DNA of 60,461 nucleotides from Streptomyces verrucosisporus (lineage in GTDB: Bacteria > Actinomycetota > Actinomycetes > Streptomycetales > Streptomycetaceae): NCBI RefSeq assembly GCF_017114865.1, contig NZ_JADEYH010000029.1:1-60461 (forward strand). The letters run 5' to 3'. Shown here one piece after another: positions 50,461-57,482 of the stretch. A program made the position numbers and the translations under genes. Below the pieces are notes generated by a model that had not been told where the DNA came from, searched no databases, and worked only from the letters and a program-made list of their open reading frames with translations. Every line of letters starts with the position of its first letter. Positions within the stretch are counted from its first letter, which is position 1.

Positions 50461-51201
50461 ATGGCTGCTCGTCGTGGAGGCAGCGGAGGCCGTAAGGGGC
50501 GCGGGGGCCGCGGACGCGGATCGGCGGCGCGGCGCAGGCGCGAGGCCAGGCAGAGGGCGGCGGTCGTCGGCGGCGTGGCTGTGCTGCTCCTGCTTGTCGC
50601 CTCCTGGTCGACGGTCTGGCCGTACCTCCTGGGGGTCGCGGTCGCCGCGGCGCTCGGCGGCCTGGCGTGGTGGCTGTGGCGCACCGACCGGGTCGTCCGG
50701 GGCGGGGACCGGCAGTGGCGGCAGGCGGACGCGGTGGCGGCCGGACACCGCACACTGGCCGAGGTGGACGCGATGTCCGGCACCGAGTTCGAGGAGCTGG
50801 TGGCCGGGCTGTGCCGCCGCGACGGCTGCACGGAAGTACGGCGCGTGGGCGGCTCCCACGACAACGGCGCGGACGTGGTCGGACGGCTGCCGGACGGCCG
50901 CACGATGGTCGTCCAGTGCAAGCGGTACGCGCCGCGCCGCACCATCGCCAGCCGCGAGATACGCGACCTGATGGGGGCGAAGGTGCACTTCGGGGCCGAG
51001 GTGGCGGTCTTCGTGACGACCTCGCGCTTCAGCCGGCCGTCCCAGGCGCTTGCGGTGGAGCACGGCATCCTCGCCGTGCACCGCGACCACCTGGGCCTGT
51101 GGAACAACGGCGCCTCCCTGCCCGCCCTGGCCGGCGTCAACGGCGCCGGCCAGGGCGACCGGGAACACCGCGCACGCTGGAGGAACACCTACGGCACGTA
51201 G
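50461..51201 (+). CDS. Membrane-anchored Mrr-like restriction endonuclease
   Basis: The product has 246 aa; the ATG (MAARRGGSGGRKGRG) follows GAGGGGG. The N-terminus is very basic. Two membrane spans follow (RAAVVGGVAVLLLLVASW, WPYLLGVAVAAALGGLAWWLW), then an Mrr_cat PD-(D/E)xK domain: MSGTEFEELVAGLCRRDGC, HDNGADVVGRLPDGRTMVVQCKRYAP (the D...QCK catalytic core), and FVTTSRFSRPSQALAVEHGI. Membrane-tethered Mrr-like nucleases are common in Streptomyces, and a role in degrading incoming DNA is plausible. It lies between two secreted glycosidase genes and is not linked to the main island. Confidence 0.88.
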   Translation: MAARRGGSGGRKGRGGRGRGSAARRRREARQRAAVVGGVAVLLLLVASWSTVWPYLLGVAVAAALGGLAWWLWRTDRVVRGGDRQWRQADAVAAGHRTLAEVDAMSGTEFEELVAGLCRRDGCTEVRRVGGSHDNGADVVGRLPDGRTMVVQCKRYAPRRTIASREIRDLMGAKVHFGAEVAVFVTTSRFSRPSQALAVEHGILAVHRDHLGLWNNGASLPALAGVNGAGQGDREHRARWRNTYGT

Positions 51202-51226
51202 CGCGTGCGAGGGGCCCGGTGGCGGC

Positions 51227-52894
51227 TTACGGGAGCACGGCCCATTTCTGGTTGTCCTGGCCGTTGCAGGTCCACAGGATGACAGGTGTCCCGTTGGAGG
51301 TTCCCGCCTGTTCGGCGTCCAGGCACAGCCCGGCGTGGACGTTGCGGATCGACCCGTCGGCCCGCATGGTCCACTTCTGGTTGTCCTGACCGTTGCAGGG
51401 CCAGACGATGACCGGCGTGCCGTTGGAGGTGCCCCGCTCGGAGGCGTCCAGGCACTTGTCGCCGTAGACGCGGATCTCGCCTCCGGCCCAGGTGGTCCAC
51501 AGCTGGTTGGCGGCGGTGTGGCAGTCCCAGATCAGCGTCGCCGTCCCGGCCGCGGTGGAAGCGTCTTCCACGTCGAGGCAGCGGCCGGAGCCGGTACCGC
51601 GCAGGCGTGCGGTGGTGGAGTCCAGCGGGCTGCCGCCGGTCATCCTGAACACGGCGACGCCGTGCGCGGGGACACCGGCCGAGATCCGGCCGGATGTGCT
51701 CGACGTGGTGCCGGTCCACAGGTCGGTGAGGGTGAACGACCCTCCGAACAGGCCGACCTGTGCGACCGTGGTGGTGATGGTCGTGGTGCTGCCGCCGCGG
51801 TTGAGCAGGCCGACCGCGACGGAGCCGTCGGCCAGGGGCTTGGCGAACACCTCGGTGGCGCCGTCGTCGCGGACTCGGCGTCCGCCCGCGCCCAGCGGGT
51901 CCTGGTTCACCGCGAGCAGGCGCGGGTTGCGCAGGATGGCGCTCACGTCGGCGGACATGGTGCGGATGTCGTTGCCGGCCATGAGCGGGGCGCCCATGAG
52001 CGCCCACAGTGCGAAGTGGGAGCGGGACTCGGTCAGGGACAGGCCGGGGCGGCCGACGACCAGCATGTCGGGGTCGTTCCAGTGACCCGGGCCCGACTGC
52101 GCGGCGAGCGGGGCGGTGACGTCGAGGACGTTGCCGACGCCCATCGGGTAGCTGTTGGTGTTGCCGTTCTGCCAGATGTCGAGCAGGTCCTCGGTCGTCC
52201 GCCACAGGTCGGCGACCTCGCCCCAGTCGTACTTGTCGCCGGTGGGGGCGTGGAAGCTGTTGGGGTTGATGCTGTAGACGATCGGGCGGCCAGTGGCGCG
52301 CAGGGCGTCACGCATGATGGTGAACCGCGCGATCTGCTCGCTGAGGGTGCCGCTGCCGGAGCACCAGTCGTACTTGAGGTAGTCCACGCCCCATGAGGCG
52401 AACGTGGCGGCGTCCTGGGCCTCGTGGCCCCTGCTGCCCGTGGAGCCGGGGTAGGTGCCCACGCCCTGGGCGCACGTCTTCTCGTTGGGGGCCTGGTAGA
52501 TGCCGAACTTCAGGCCCTTGCCGTGGATGTAGTCCCCGAGCGCCTTCATCCCGCTGGGGAACTTGGCCGGGTTGGCCCGCAGGTTGCCGTTCCTGTCACG
52601 CTGCGGGTCGAACCAGCAGTCGTCGACCACCACGTACTCATAGCCGGCGTCGCGCATGCCCGAGGACACCATCGCGTCGGCGGCCTGGCGGACCTGTGCC
52701 TCGGTGATCCCGCATCCGAAGCTGTTCCAGCTGTTCCAGCCCAGCGGCGGAGTGAGCGCCGGACTGCCCGGCGCGGCCTCGGCGGTCGTGCCGACTGAGT
52801 CTGCGGAGGCGGAGGCGGAGGCGGTGACGCAGGCGGTGACCGTCAGTACGGCGGCCGCGAGGAGACGCGGTAATCGACTGCGTATGGAAACCAT
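51227..52894 (-). CDS. GH27 alpha-galactosidase (secreted) with ricin-B/CBM13 domain
   Basis: The product has 555 aa; the ATG (MVSIRSRLPRL) follows GGAAGGA. The signal peptide ends near ASASADS. The GH27 barrel spans ~47-320: PPLGWNSWNSFGCG, VVVDDCWFD, FGIYQAPNEKTCAQ, the nucleophile Asp in DYLKYDWCSG and the acid/base region WRTTEDLLDIWQ, plus HWNDPDMLVVG. A beta-sandwich follows (FAKPLADGSVAVGLLNRGG). The last ~130 aa are three QxW ricin repeats (GRCLDVEDAS, KCLDASERGTSNGTPVIVW, LCLDAEQAGTSNGTPVILW). It hydrolyses alpha-galactosides or beta-L-arabinopyranosides outside the cell. Intact. Confidence 0.95.
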   Translation of the reverse strand: MVSIRSRLPRLLAAAVLTVTACVTASASASADSVGTTAEAAPGSPALTPPLGWNSWNSFGCGITEAQVRQAADAMVSSGMRDAGYEYVVVDDCWFDPQRDRNGNLRANPAKFPSGMKALGDYIHGKGLKFGIYQAPNEKTCAQGVGTYPGSTGSRGHEAQDAATFASWGVDYLKYDWCSGSGTLSEQIARFTIMRDALRATGRPIVYSINPNSFHAPTGDKYDWGEVADLWRTTEDLLDIWQNGNTNSYPMGVGNVLDVTAPLAAQSGPGHWNDPDMLVVGRPGLSLTESRSHFALWALMGAPLMAGNDIRTMSADVSAILRNPRLLAVNQDPLGAGGRRVRDDGATEVFAKPLADGSVAVGLLNRGGSTTTITTTVAQVGLFGGSFTLTDLWTGTTSSTSGRISAGVPAHGVAVFRMTGGSPLDSTTARLRGTGSGRCLDVEDASTAAGTATLIWDCHTAANQLWTTWAGGEIRVYGDKCLDASERGTSNGTPVIVWPCNGQDNQKWTMRADGSIRNVHAGLCLDAEQAGTSNGTPVILWTCNGQDNQKWAVLP

Positions 52895-53139
52895 GGGGGA
52901 TTCCTTCCTGGGAATCTGAGCGGAAGCCATTCGTGGGCGGGGCCGACGGGCATGGTCGCGAGTCCGTGATCAGAGGCGGATCGGCGCCACGGAGCGAGAA
53001 CGCCCGGCCGGTACGGCCACGCTCGTGATCACCACCCGTGACCACGTCCGTGCATGGGGACCTCGTCATCCTTGGACAAGCGACTCCGGCCCGCCCCGTC
53101 AGAGGCTTTCCGGATGCCGGAGTGATGCGGTCCTGGATT

Positions 53140-53155
53140 GTTCGTAATATCGAAC
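53140..53155. promoter_or_regulatory. Palindrome GTTCG-TAATAT-CGAAC upstream of GH27
   Basis: GTTCG and CGAAC flank an AT-only centre, within the larger imperfect repeat CCTGG...CCAGG (53132-53159). It lies in the 479-bp gap between GH27 and the DinB gene, the only AT-rich spot there, and resembles Streptomyces hemicellulase operators. It is 246 bp from the GH27 start, so an activator or silencer role is also possible. The rest of the gap holds no gene I can support. Confidence 0.55.
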
Positions 53156-53373
53156 CAGGGTCGAAGTACCGAGCAACTGGATCGTACGGATCCGGTGAGC
53201 GGCGTCAATACCGCTCGCGCAACTCGGTCCCCACGGTTCCGCGGGTCTTCGGCGTGAGGGACAGACACAGCGCCGGAAGCGGGCCGGAAACGGCACCCGC
53301 GGGCAGGCCACGACGCCACCACTCCAGGGGAACTCAGTGGCGGGCGCGGGCTGTCGCGGACGAGCATGGGCGC

Positions 53374-53934
53374 ATGAGCGACAGACCCGAGCGATGGACC
53401 CAGGCGACCGTCCACCCCGACATGTGGGCCGACCCGGACGACGACCCCCGCGACAGAGAGGGCCCCGGCCCGGAGGGCGAGCTCGCGACGCTGCGGGAGT
53501 TCCTGGAGGACTACCGCACCACCCTGCGGATGAAGTGCGAAGGGCTGAACGCGGAGCAGTTGGCCCGCCGCTCGGTCCCGCCGTCGACGATGTCGCTGCT
53601 CGGCCTGCTCCGACACCTCGCCGAGGTGGAACGGGACTGGCGCAACTGGATCGGTGACGGCGAGCCGCTGCCGAAGCTGTACGGCGAGAAGGACGCGGAC
53701 TTCGACGGAGCCGTCGCGGACCAGGCCGTGGTCGACGCCGCGTACGCCGACCTGGAACGCGAACAGGCCGCCACCGACGCCGCGCTGGCCCGGTACCCGG
53801 ACCTGGGCGAGCGCGTGGGCAAGGACGAGATCGCGGTCCGGGAACTGACGGTGCACCGCGTCGAGGAGTACGCCCGCCACTGCGGGCACGCGGACCTGCT
53901 GCGTGAGTGCGTCGACGGGCGGATGGGGCAGTGA
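53374..53934 (+). CDS. DinB-family putative thiol-dependent transferase
   Basis: The product has 186 aa from ATG (MSDRPERWTQATVHPDMWAD). This is the DinB/MST fold: LREFLEDYRTTLRMKCEGLNAEQLARRSVPPSTMSLLGLLRHLAEVERDWRNW with the metal-ligand His in HLAEVE. The C-terminal VHRVEEYARHCGHADLLRECVDG carries the two other histidines. These four-helix bundles are mycothiol-dependent in actinobacteria. Length is typical. Its terminator is a perfect hairpin at 53940-53972. Confidence 0.88.
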   Translation: MSDRPERWTQATVHPDMWADPDDDPRDREGPGPEGELATLREFLEDYRTTLRMKCEGLNAEQLARRSVPPSTMSLLGLLRHLAEVERDWRNWIGDGEPLPKLYGEKDADFDGAVADQAVVDAAYADLEREQAATDAALARYPDLGERVGKDEIAVRELTVHRVEEYARHCGHADLLRECVDGRMGQ

Positions 53935-53939
53935 CGCGG

Positions 53940-53972
53940 GCCGGGGGCGGGCCGTATCGGCCCGCCCCCGGC
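53940..53972. terminator. 14-bp perfect hairpin between DinB and DUF397 genes
   Basis: GCCGGGGGCGGGCC (53940-53953) pairs with GGCCCGCCCCCGGC (53959-53972); loop GTATC. The convergent arrangement suggests it terminates both transcripts. Confidence 0.85.
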
Positions 53973-53995
53973 GTTCGTCTGCCTGCGATTTGAAG

Positions 53996-54196
53996 TCAGG
54001 GACGCGCGCGTCCCTTTATCCCCGCCGTGAACGCGCTCCACGCCCGCGCCGGGAAGACCAGCGCCGGGCCGCCCGGGTTCTTGCTGTTCCGTACGGGGAC
54101 CGCGCCGGGGAGCCCCTCGGCGACCTCGACGCAGTCGCCGTTGCTCGCCCCGCTGTAGCTGGACTTGCGCCAGGTCAGGCTGTGCTCGTTGATCAT
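53996..54196 (-). CDS. DUF397-domain small protein (partner of a truncated regulator)
   Basis: The product has 66 aa: LTWRKSSYSGASNGDCVEVAEG followed by PVRNSKNPGGPALVFPARAWSAFTAG. The ATG overlaps the stop of the upstream whiJ-type gene. The upstream gene has lost its DNA-binding half, so this partner may be orphaned. Confidence 0.9.
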   Translation of the reverse strand: MINEHSLTWRKSSYSGASNGDCVEVAEGLPGAVPVRNSKNPGGPALVFPARAWSAFTAGIKGRARP

Positions 54197-54597
54197 CGCT
54201 TGTACTCCTCCGACACGGTCTCCAGCAGGGCCAGTGAATCCTCCGACGACAAGGCATCGCCCAGGGCGAGGTCGTAGGCCGACTGGCAGGCCTCGACCAT
54301 GTCCGGGCCATCCATGACACGCCCGGTGCGCAGGCCTTCAACGTAGGCCACCGGAGGGGCGTCGGTGAACCGCATAAGGATGACCATGCTTTCCAGCAGT
54401 GCGTGCGCACCTGCGGAGAAGGGGAGCACATGGACGCGCACTCGCCCGCTGCGTCCCATCTCGGCGATGTGCTCCAACTGTTCCGCGATCGCGCCGCGTC
54501 CGCCGATGGGACGCCGGAGGATTGACTCGTCCAGCAGGGTCCACAGGACCGGGGAGTCGGGGCCGTCGCCCTGGTGTGGGAGGCCCTGCGGCAGCGG
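54193..54597 (-). pseudogene. DUF5753 regulator, 5'-truncated (HTH lost)
   Basis: About 133 codons of the DUF5753 C-terminus survive: LWTLLDESILRRPIGGRGAIAEQLEHIAEM, RVRVHVLPFSAGAHALLESMVIL, PPVAYVEGLRTGRVMD, ending SLALLETVSEEYKR. The XRE helix-turn-helix and ~150 upstream residues are missing; the frame runs into a 15-bp repeat (54611-54655) and then unrelated sequence. No start with a ribosome site is seen. A deletion with a repeat at the junction is the simplest explanation. Confidence 0.8.
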
Positions 54598-54610
54598 GAC
54601 CGCGCGCCCG

Positions 54611-54655
54611 CCCCATAGATCCCCGCCCCATAGATCCCCGCCCGATAGACCCCCG
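54611..54655. repeat. Three tandem 15-bp repeats at the truncation junction
   Basis: CCCCATAGATCCCCG at 54611-54625 and 54626-54640, and a degenerate third copy at 54641-54655. It marks the junction where the DUF5753 gene is cut off. Confidence 0.85.
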
Positions 54656-54705
54656 GCCTCCTTCGGGGCCGGACCCGGAAACACACGAAAACGAGGAGAG
54701 AGAAC

Positions 54706-54846
54706 ATGACGAACCAGACGCGGCGCAGCGGCGACGGCGGCGGCGACAAGCTGCCGGGGGAGCCGTACCCCGGCCCGCACCAGCCGCCCACCCCGGACGG
54801 CGGTCCCGGCGTCCCCAACCCGCCCAAGGCGGTCACCGGCCGATGA
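54706..54846 (+). CDS. 46-aa proline/glycine-rich peptide (possible RiPP precursor or cluster remnant)
   Basis: The ATG follows ACGAGGAGAGAG, a strong ribosome site. The sequence opens MTNQTRRSGDGGGDKLPGEP and is followed by PYPGPHQPPTPDGGPGVPNPP and a KAVTGR tail. No Cys and few Ser/Thr, so lanthipeptide-type modification is unlikely. The stop overlaps the start of a methyltransferase-like gene (ATGA), the arrangement of ATP-grasp/methyltransferase RiPP clusters, but no ATP-grasp gene is present. Function unknown. Confidence 0.6.
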   Translation: MTNQTRRSGDGGGDKLPGEPYPGPHQPPTPDGGPGVPNPPKAVTGR

Positions 54847-55313
54847 GCACCGAGCACACCGAAAGCGCGGGGAGCGTGGAGAACGCGCAGAACGCGCAGA
54901 ACGCGCAGAACGCGCAGAACGCGGGGGACGCGGAAAGCACCGGCACGGCCGGGCAGCGACCCGGCCGCCTGGAGCTGGCACGCGCCCTCATGGCGGGCGG
55001 CGTCCTCTCCTCGGACTGGACGCCGGCCTTCGCGGCCGTGCCCAGGTCGGCGTTCCTGCCGGAGCTAATCTGGCCCTACGACATGGCAGCGGGTCGCAGC
55101 GTCGCCGTGTCGATGGCGCAGGACCCGGACGCCTGGGCCCGGTACGCCGACGCCGACGTGCCCGTCGTCACCCAGTGGGACGACGGCCGGCACACCGGCA
55201 CGGCGCCGGGGCGGGAGCGGGGCAGGCCGGGGTACGAGCGGTTCGGTCCGACCGTCACGCCGCGGGGGCAGCGGGCCTGGCTGGACGACCCGGCCGACTC
55301 CTGGCCGGTGTGA
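54843..55313 (+). pseudogene. PIMT-like (ATP-grasp-cluster) methyltransferase with the catalytic core deleted
   Basis: The 156-aa frame joins the N-terminus of the family (RLELARALMAGGVLSSDWTPAFAAVPRSAFLPELIWPYDM, VPVVTQWDDGRHTG) directly to its C-terminus (YERFGPTVTPRGQRAWLDDPADSW). The SAM-binding core (about 200 residues with the GxGxG motif) is missing without breaking the frame. The extreme N-terminus carries a NAQ repeat (54882-54917). It could be translated but cannot be an active methyltransferase. Confidence 0.72.
54882..54917 (+). repeat. Four tandem 9-bp repeats (AACGCGCAG) encoding Asn-Ala-Gln
   Basis: A perfect 4-copy repeat lies inside the methyltransferase-like frame, giving NAQNAQNAQNAQ. 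It is a multiple of three, so slippage changes length without frameshift. Confidence 0.9.
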
Positions 55314-55464
55314 GCGGGCCGTAACCCGGGTGTGCGCGCCGGGACGGCGGCCCGTCCGGCATAACATCGCGGGGAAAGGCATTTCCCGGCAGGCCCCCGC
55401 GCCGCCCGGCGGCGCGGGGAACGGGGCCGGGCACGGACGACGACTGGTGGGGGAATCCACGACC

Positions 55465-57414
55465 ATGACGGCCGAGACGTTCGAGTTCCAGGTGGAGGCC
55501 AGCCGCCTCCTGCGGATGATGGTTCACTCGATCTACTCGAACAAGGACGTGTTCCTGAGGGAGCTGGTCTCCAACTCCTCCGACGCGCTCGACAAGCTCC
55601 GCATCGAGGCGCTGCGCGACGACTCGCTGGGGGCCGATGTCTCCGACCTGCACATCGAGATCGAGACCGACAAGGACGCCCGCACGCTGACCGTGCGCGA
55701 CAACGGCATCGGGATGTCGCGCGAGGAGGTCGTGGGGCTGATCGGGACGATCGCCAAGTCCGGTACCGCGGAGTTCGTCCGCAGGCTGGAGGAGGCCCAG
55801 AAGGCCGGGGACGCGGGTGACCCGGCGTCGGCGGAGGCGCTGATCGGTCAGTTCGGCGTCGGCTTCTACTCCGCCTTCATGGTGGCCGACGAGGTCACGC
55901 TGCTGACCCGCCGCGCCGGGGAGTCCTCGGGCACCCGCTGGACGTCCACCGGCGAGGGCACCTACACGATCGAGACGGTCGGCGACGCGCCCCAGGGCAC
56001 CTCCGTCATCCTGAAGCTCAAGCCCGAGGACACCGACGACCGCCTCTTCGACTACACGGCCCCCTGGAAGATCAGGGAGATCGTCAAGCGCTACTCCGAC
56101 TTCATCACCTGGCCCATCCGTCTGGTCGAGGCGGGCGCCGAAGAGGCGGAGAAGGACACGGACGGCGGGAGCGGGGACGGCGGGAAGCCGGAGCCGGAGG
56201 CGATCAACTCCCGCAAGGCCCTGTGGGCCCGGCCCCGCGGCGAGGTCTCCGACGAGGAGTACCACGAGCTCTACAAGCACATCAGCCACGACTGGACCGA
56301 CCCGCTGGAGACCATCCGCGTCCAGGCGGAGGGCACCTTCGAGTACCAGGCGCTGCTCTTCCTGCCCGCGCGGCCGCCGCAGGGCGTCCTGTCCCAGGAC
56401 CGGCGGGGCGTGCAGCTCTACGTCAAGCGCGTCCTGATCATGGAGGAGTGCGAGGAGCTGGTCCCGACCTACCTGCGCTTCGTCAAGGGCGTGGTCGACG
56501 CCCAGGACCTCTCGCTGAACATCTCCCGCGAGATCCTCCAGCAGGACCGCCACATCCAGCTGATGCGCCGGCGGCTGGCGAAGAAGGTGCTGGCCACCCT
56601 CAAGGAGATGAGGACGGCCAGGCCGGAGAAGTACGCGGACTTCTGGCGGGAGTTCGGCGCGGTCGTCAAGGAGGGGCTGATCAACGACCCCGACAACCGC
56701 GACGCGATCCTGGCGGCCTCCTCCTTCGACTCCACCCACGACGCGGAGAAGGCGACGACGCTCCAGGAGTACGTGGAGCGGATGAAGGAGGGCCAGGAGC
56801 ACATCTACTACCTCACCGGCCCGTCCCGGAGCGCGGTGGAGAGCTCGCCGCACATGGAGGCCTTCCGGGACAAGGGACTTGAGGTGCTCGTCCTGACCGA
56901 CCCGGTCGACGAGGTGTGGGTCGACGCGGTGCCCGACTTCCAGGGGAAGAAGCCGCTCTCCATCGCCAAGGGCGAGGCCGAGCTCGGCACCGAGGATGAC
57001 AAGGAGCGGGCCGAGGCGGAGCGGGAGCGGCGGCGCGAGGAGTACGCCGGGCTGCTGGAGTGGATGACCGGGCGGCTCGGCGACGAGGTCAAGGAGGTGC
57101 GGCTGTCCTCCCGGCTGACCGTCTCGCCCGCCTGCGTCGTCTCGGACGCCGACGACATGACGCCCGGCCTGCGCAGCATGTTCCGCGCCATGGGCCAGGA
57201 GGTGCCCGAGGGCAAGCGCATCCTGGAGATCAACCCCGGCCACCCGCTGATCACCGGCCTGCGCGAGGCGCACGCGGAGAACGCCTCCGCGCCGGACCTG
57301 GAGGGCATGGCCGAACTCGTCCACGGCATGGCGCTGCTGGCGGAGGGCGGCATGCCCGGCGACCCGGCCCGCTTCACCCGGCTGATGGCCGAGCGCCTGG
57401 AGCGCTCCCTGTGA
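55465..57414 (+). CDS. htpG: Hsp90-family chaperone HtpG
   Basis: The product has 649 aa. The ATG of MTAETFEFQVEASRLL follows GGTGGGGGAATCC. The N-terminal GHKL ATPase has the hallmark ELVSNSSDALDKLRIEAL, TVRDNGIGMSREEVV and IGQFGVGFYSAFMVADEV. The middle domain includes LETIRVQAEGTFEYQALLFLPA and the catalytic Arg loop DLSLNISREILQQD. The C-terminal dimerisation domain starts near 500. It acts as a homodimer in protein folding and stress tolerance. It converges on the ClpB-like gene with a shared terminator between them. Confidence 0.97.
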   Translation: MTAETFEFQVEASRLLRMMVHSIYSNKDVFLRELVSNSSDALDKLRIEALRDDSLGADVSDLHIEIETDKDARTLTVRDNGIGMSREEVVGLIGTIAKSGTAEFVRRLEEAQKAGDAGDPASAEALIGQFGVGFYSAFMVADEVTLLTRRAGESSGTRWTSTGEGTYTIETVGDAPQGTSVILKLKPEDTDDRLFDYTAPWKIREIVKRYSDFITWPIRLVEAGAEEAEKDTDGGSGDGGKPEPEAINSRKALWARPRGEVSDEEYHELYKHISHDWTDPLETIRVQAEGTFEYQALLFLPARPPQGVLSQDRRGVQLYVKRVLIMEECEELVPTYLRFVKGVVDAQDLSLNISREILQQDRHIQLMRRRLAKKVLATLKEMRTARPEKYADFWREFGAVVKEGLINDPDNRDAILAASSFDSTHDAEKATTLQEYVERMKEGQEHIYYLTGPSRSAVESSPHMEAFRDKGLEVLVLTDPVDEVWVDAVPDFQGKKPLSIAKGEAELGTEDDKERAEAERERRREEYAGLLEWMTGRLGDEVKEVRLSSRLTVSPACVVSDADDMTPGLRSMFRAMGQEVPEGKRILEINPGHPLITGLREAHAENASAPDLEGMAELVHGMALLAEGGMPGDPARFTRLMAERLERSL

Positions 57415-57433
57415 CCGGCCGCTGACGGCCCGG

Positions 57434-57479
57434 CGCCGTGGCCGGAGCGGCGGCCCTGCGCCGTCCTCCGGCCACGGCG
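57434..57479. terminator. Convergent terminator between htpG and the ClpB-like gene
   Basis: CGCCGTGGCCGGAG (57434-57447) pairs fully with CTCCGGCCACGGCG (57466-57479), 18-nt loop. It serves both converging transcripts. Confidence 0.8.
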
Positions 57480-57482
57480 TCC

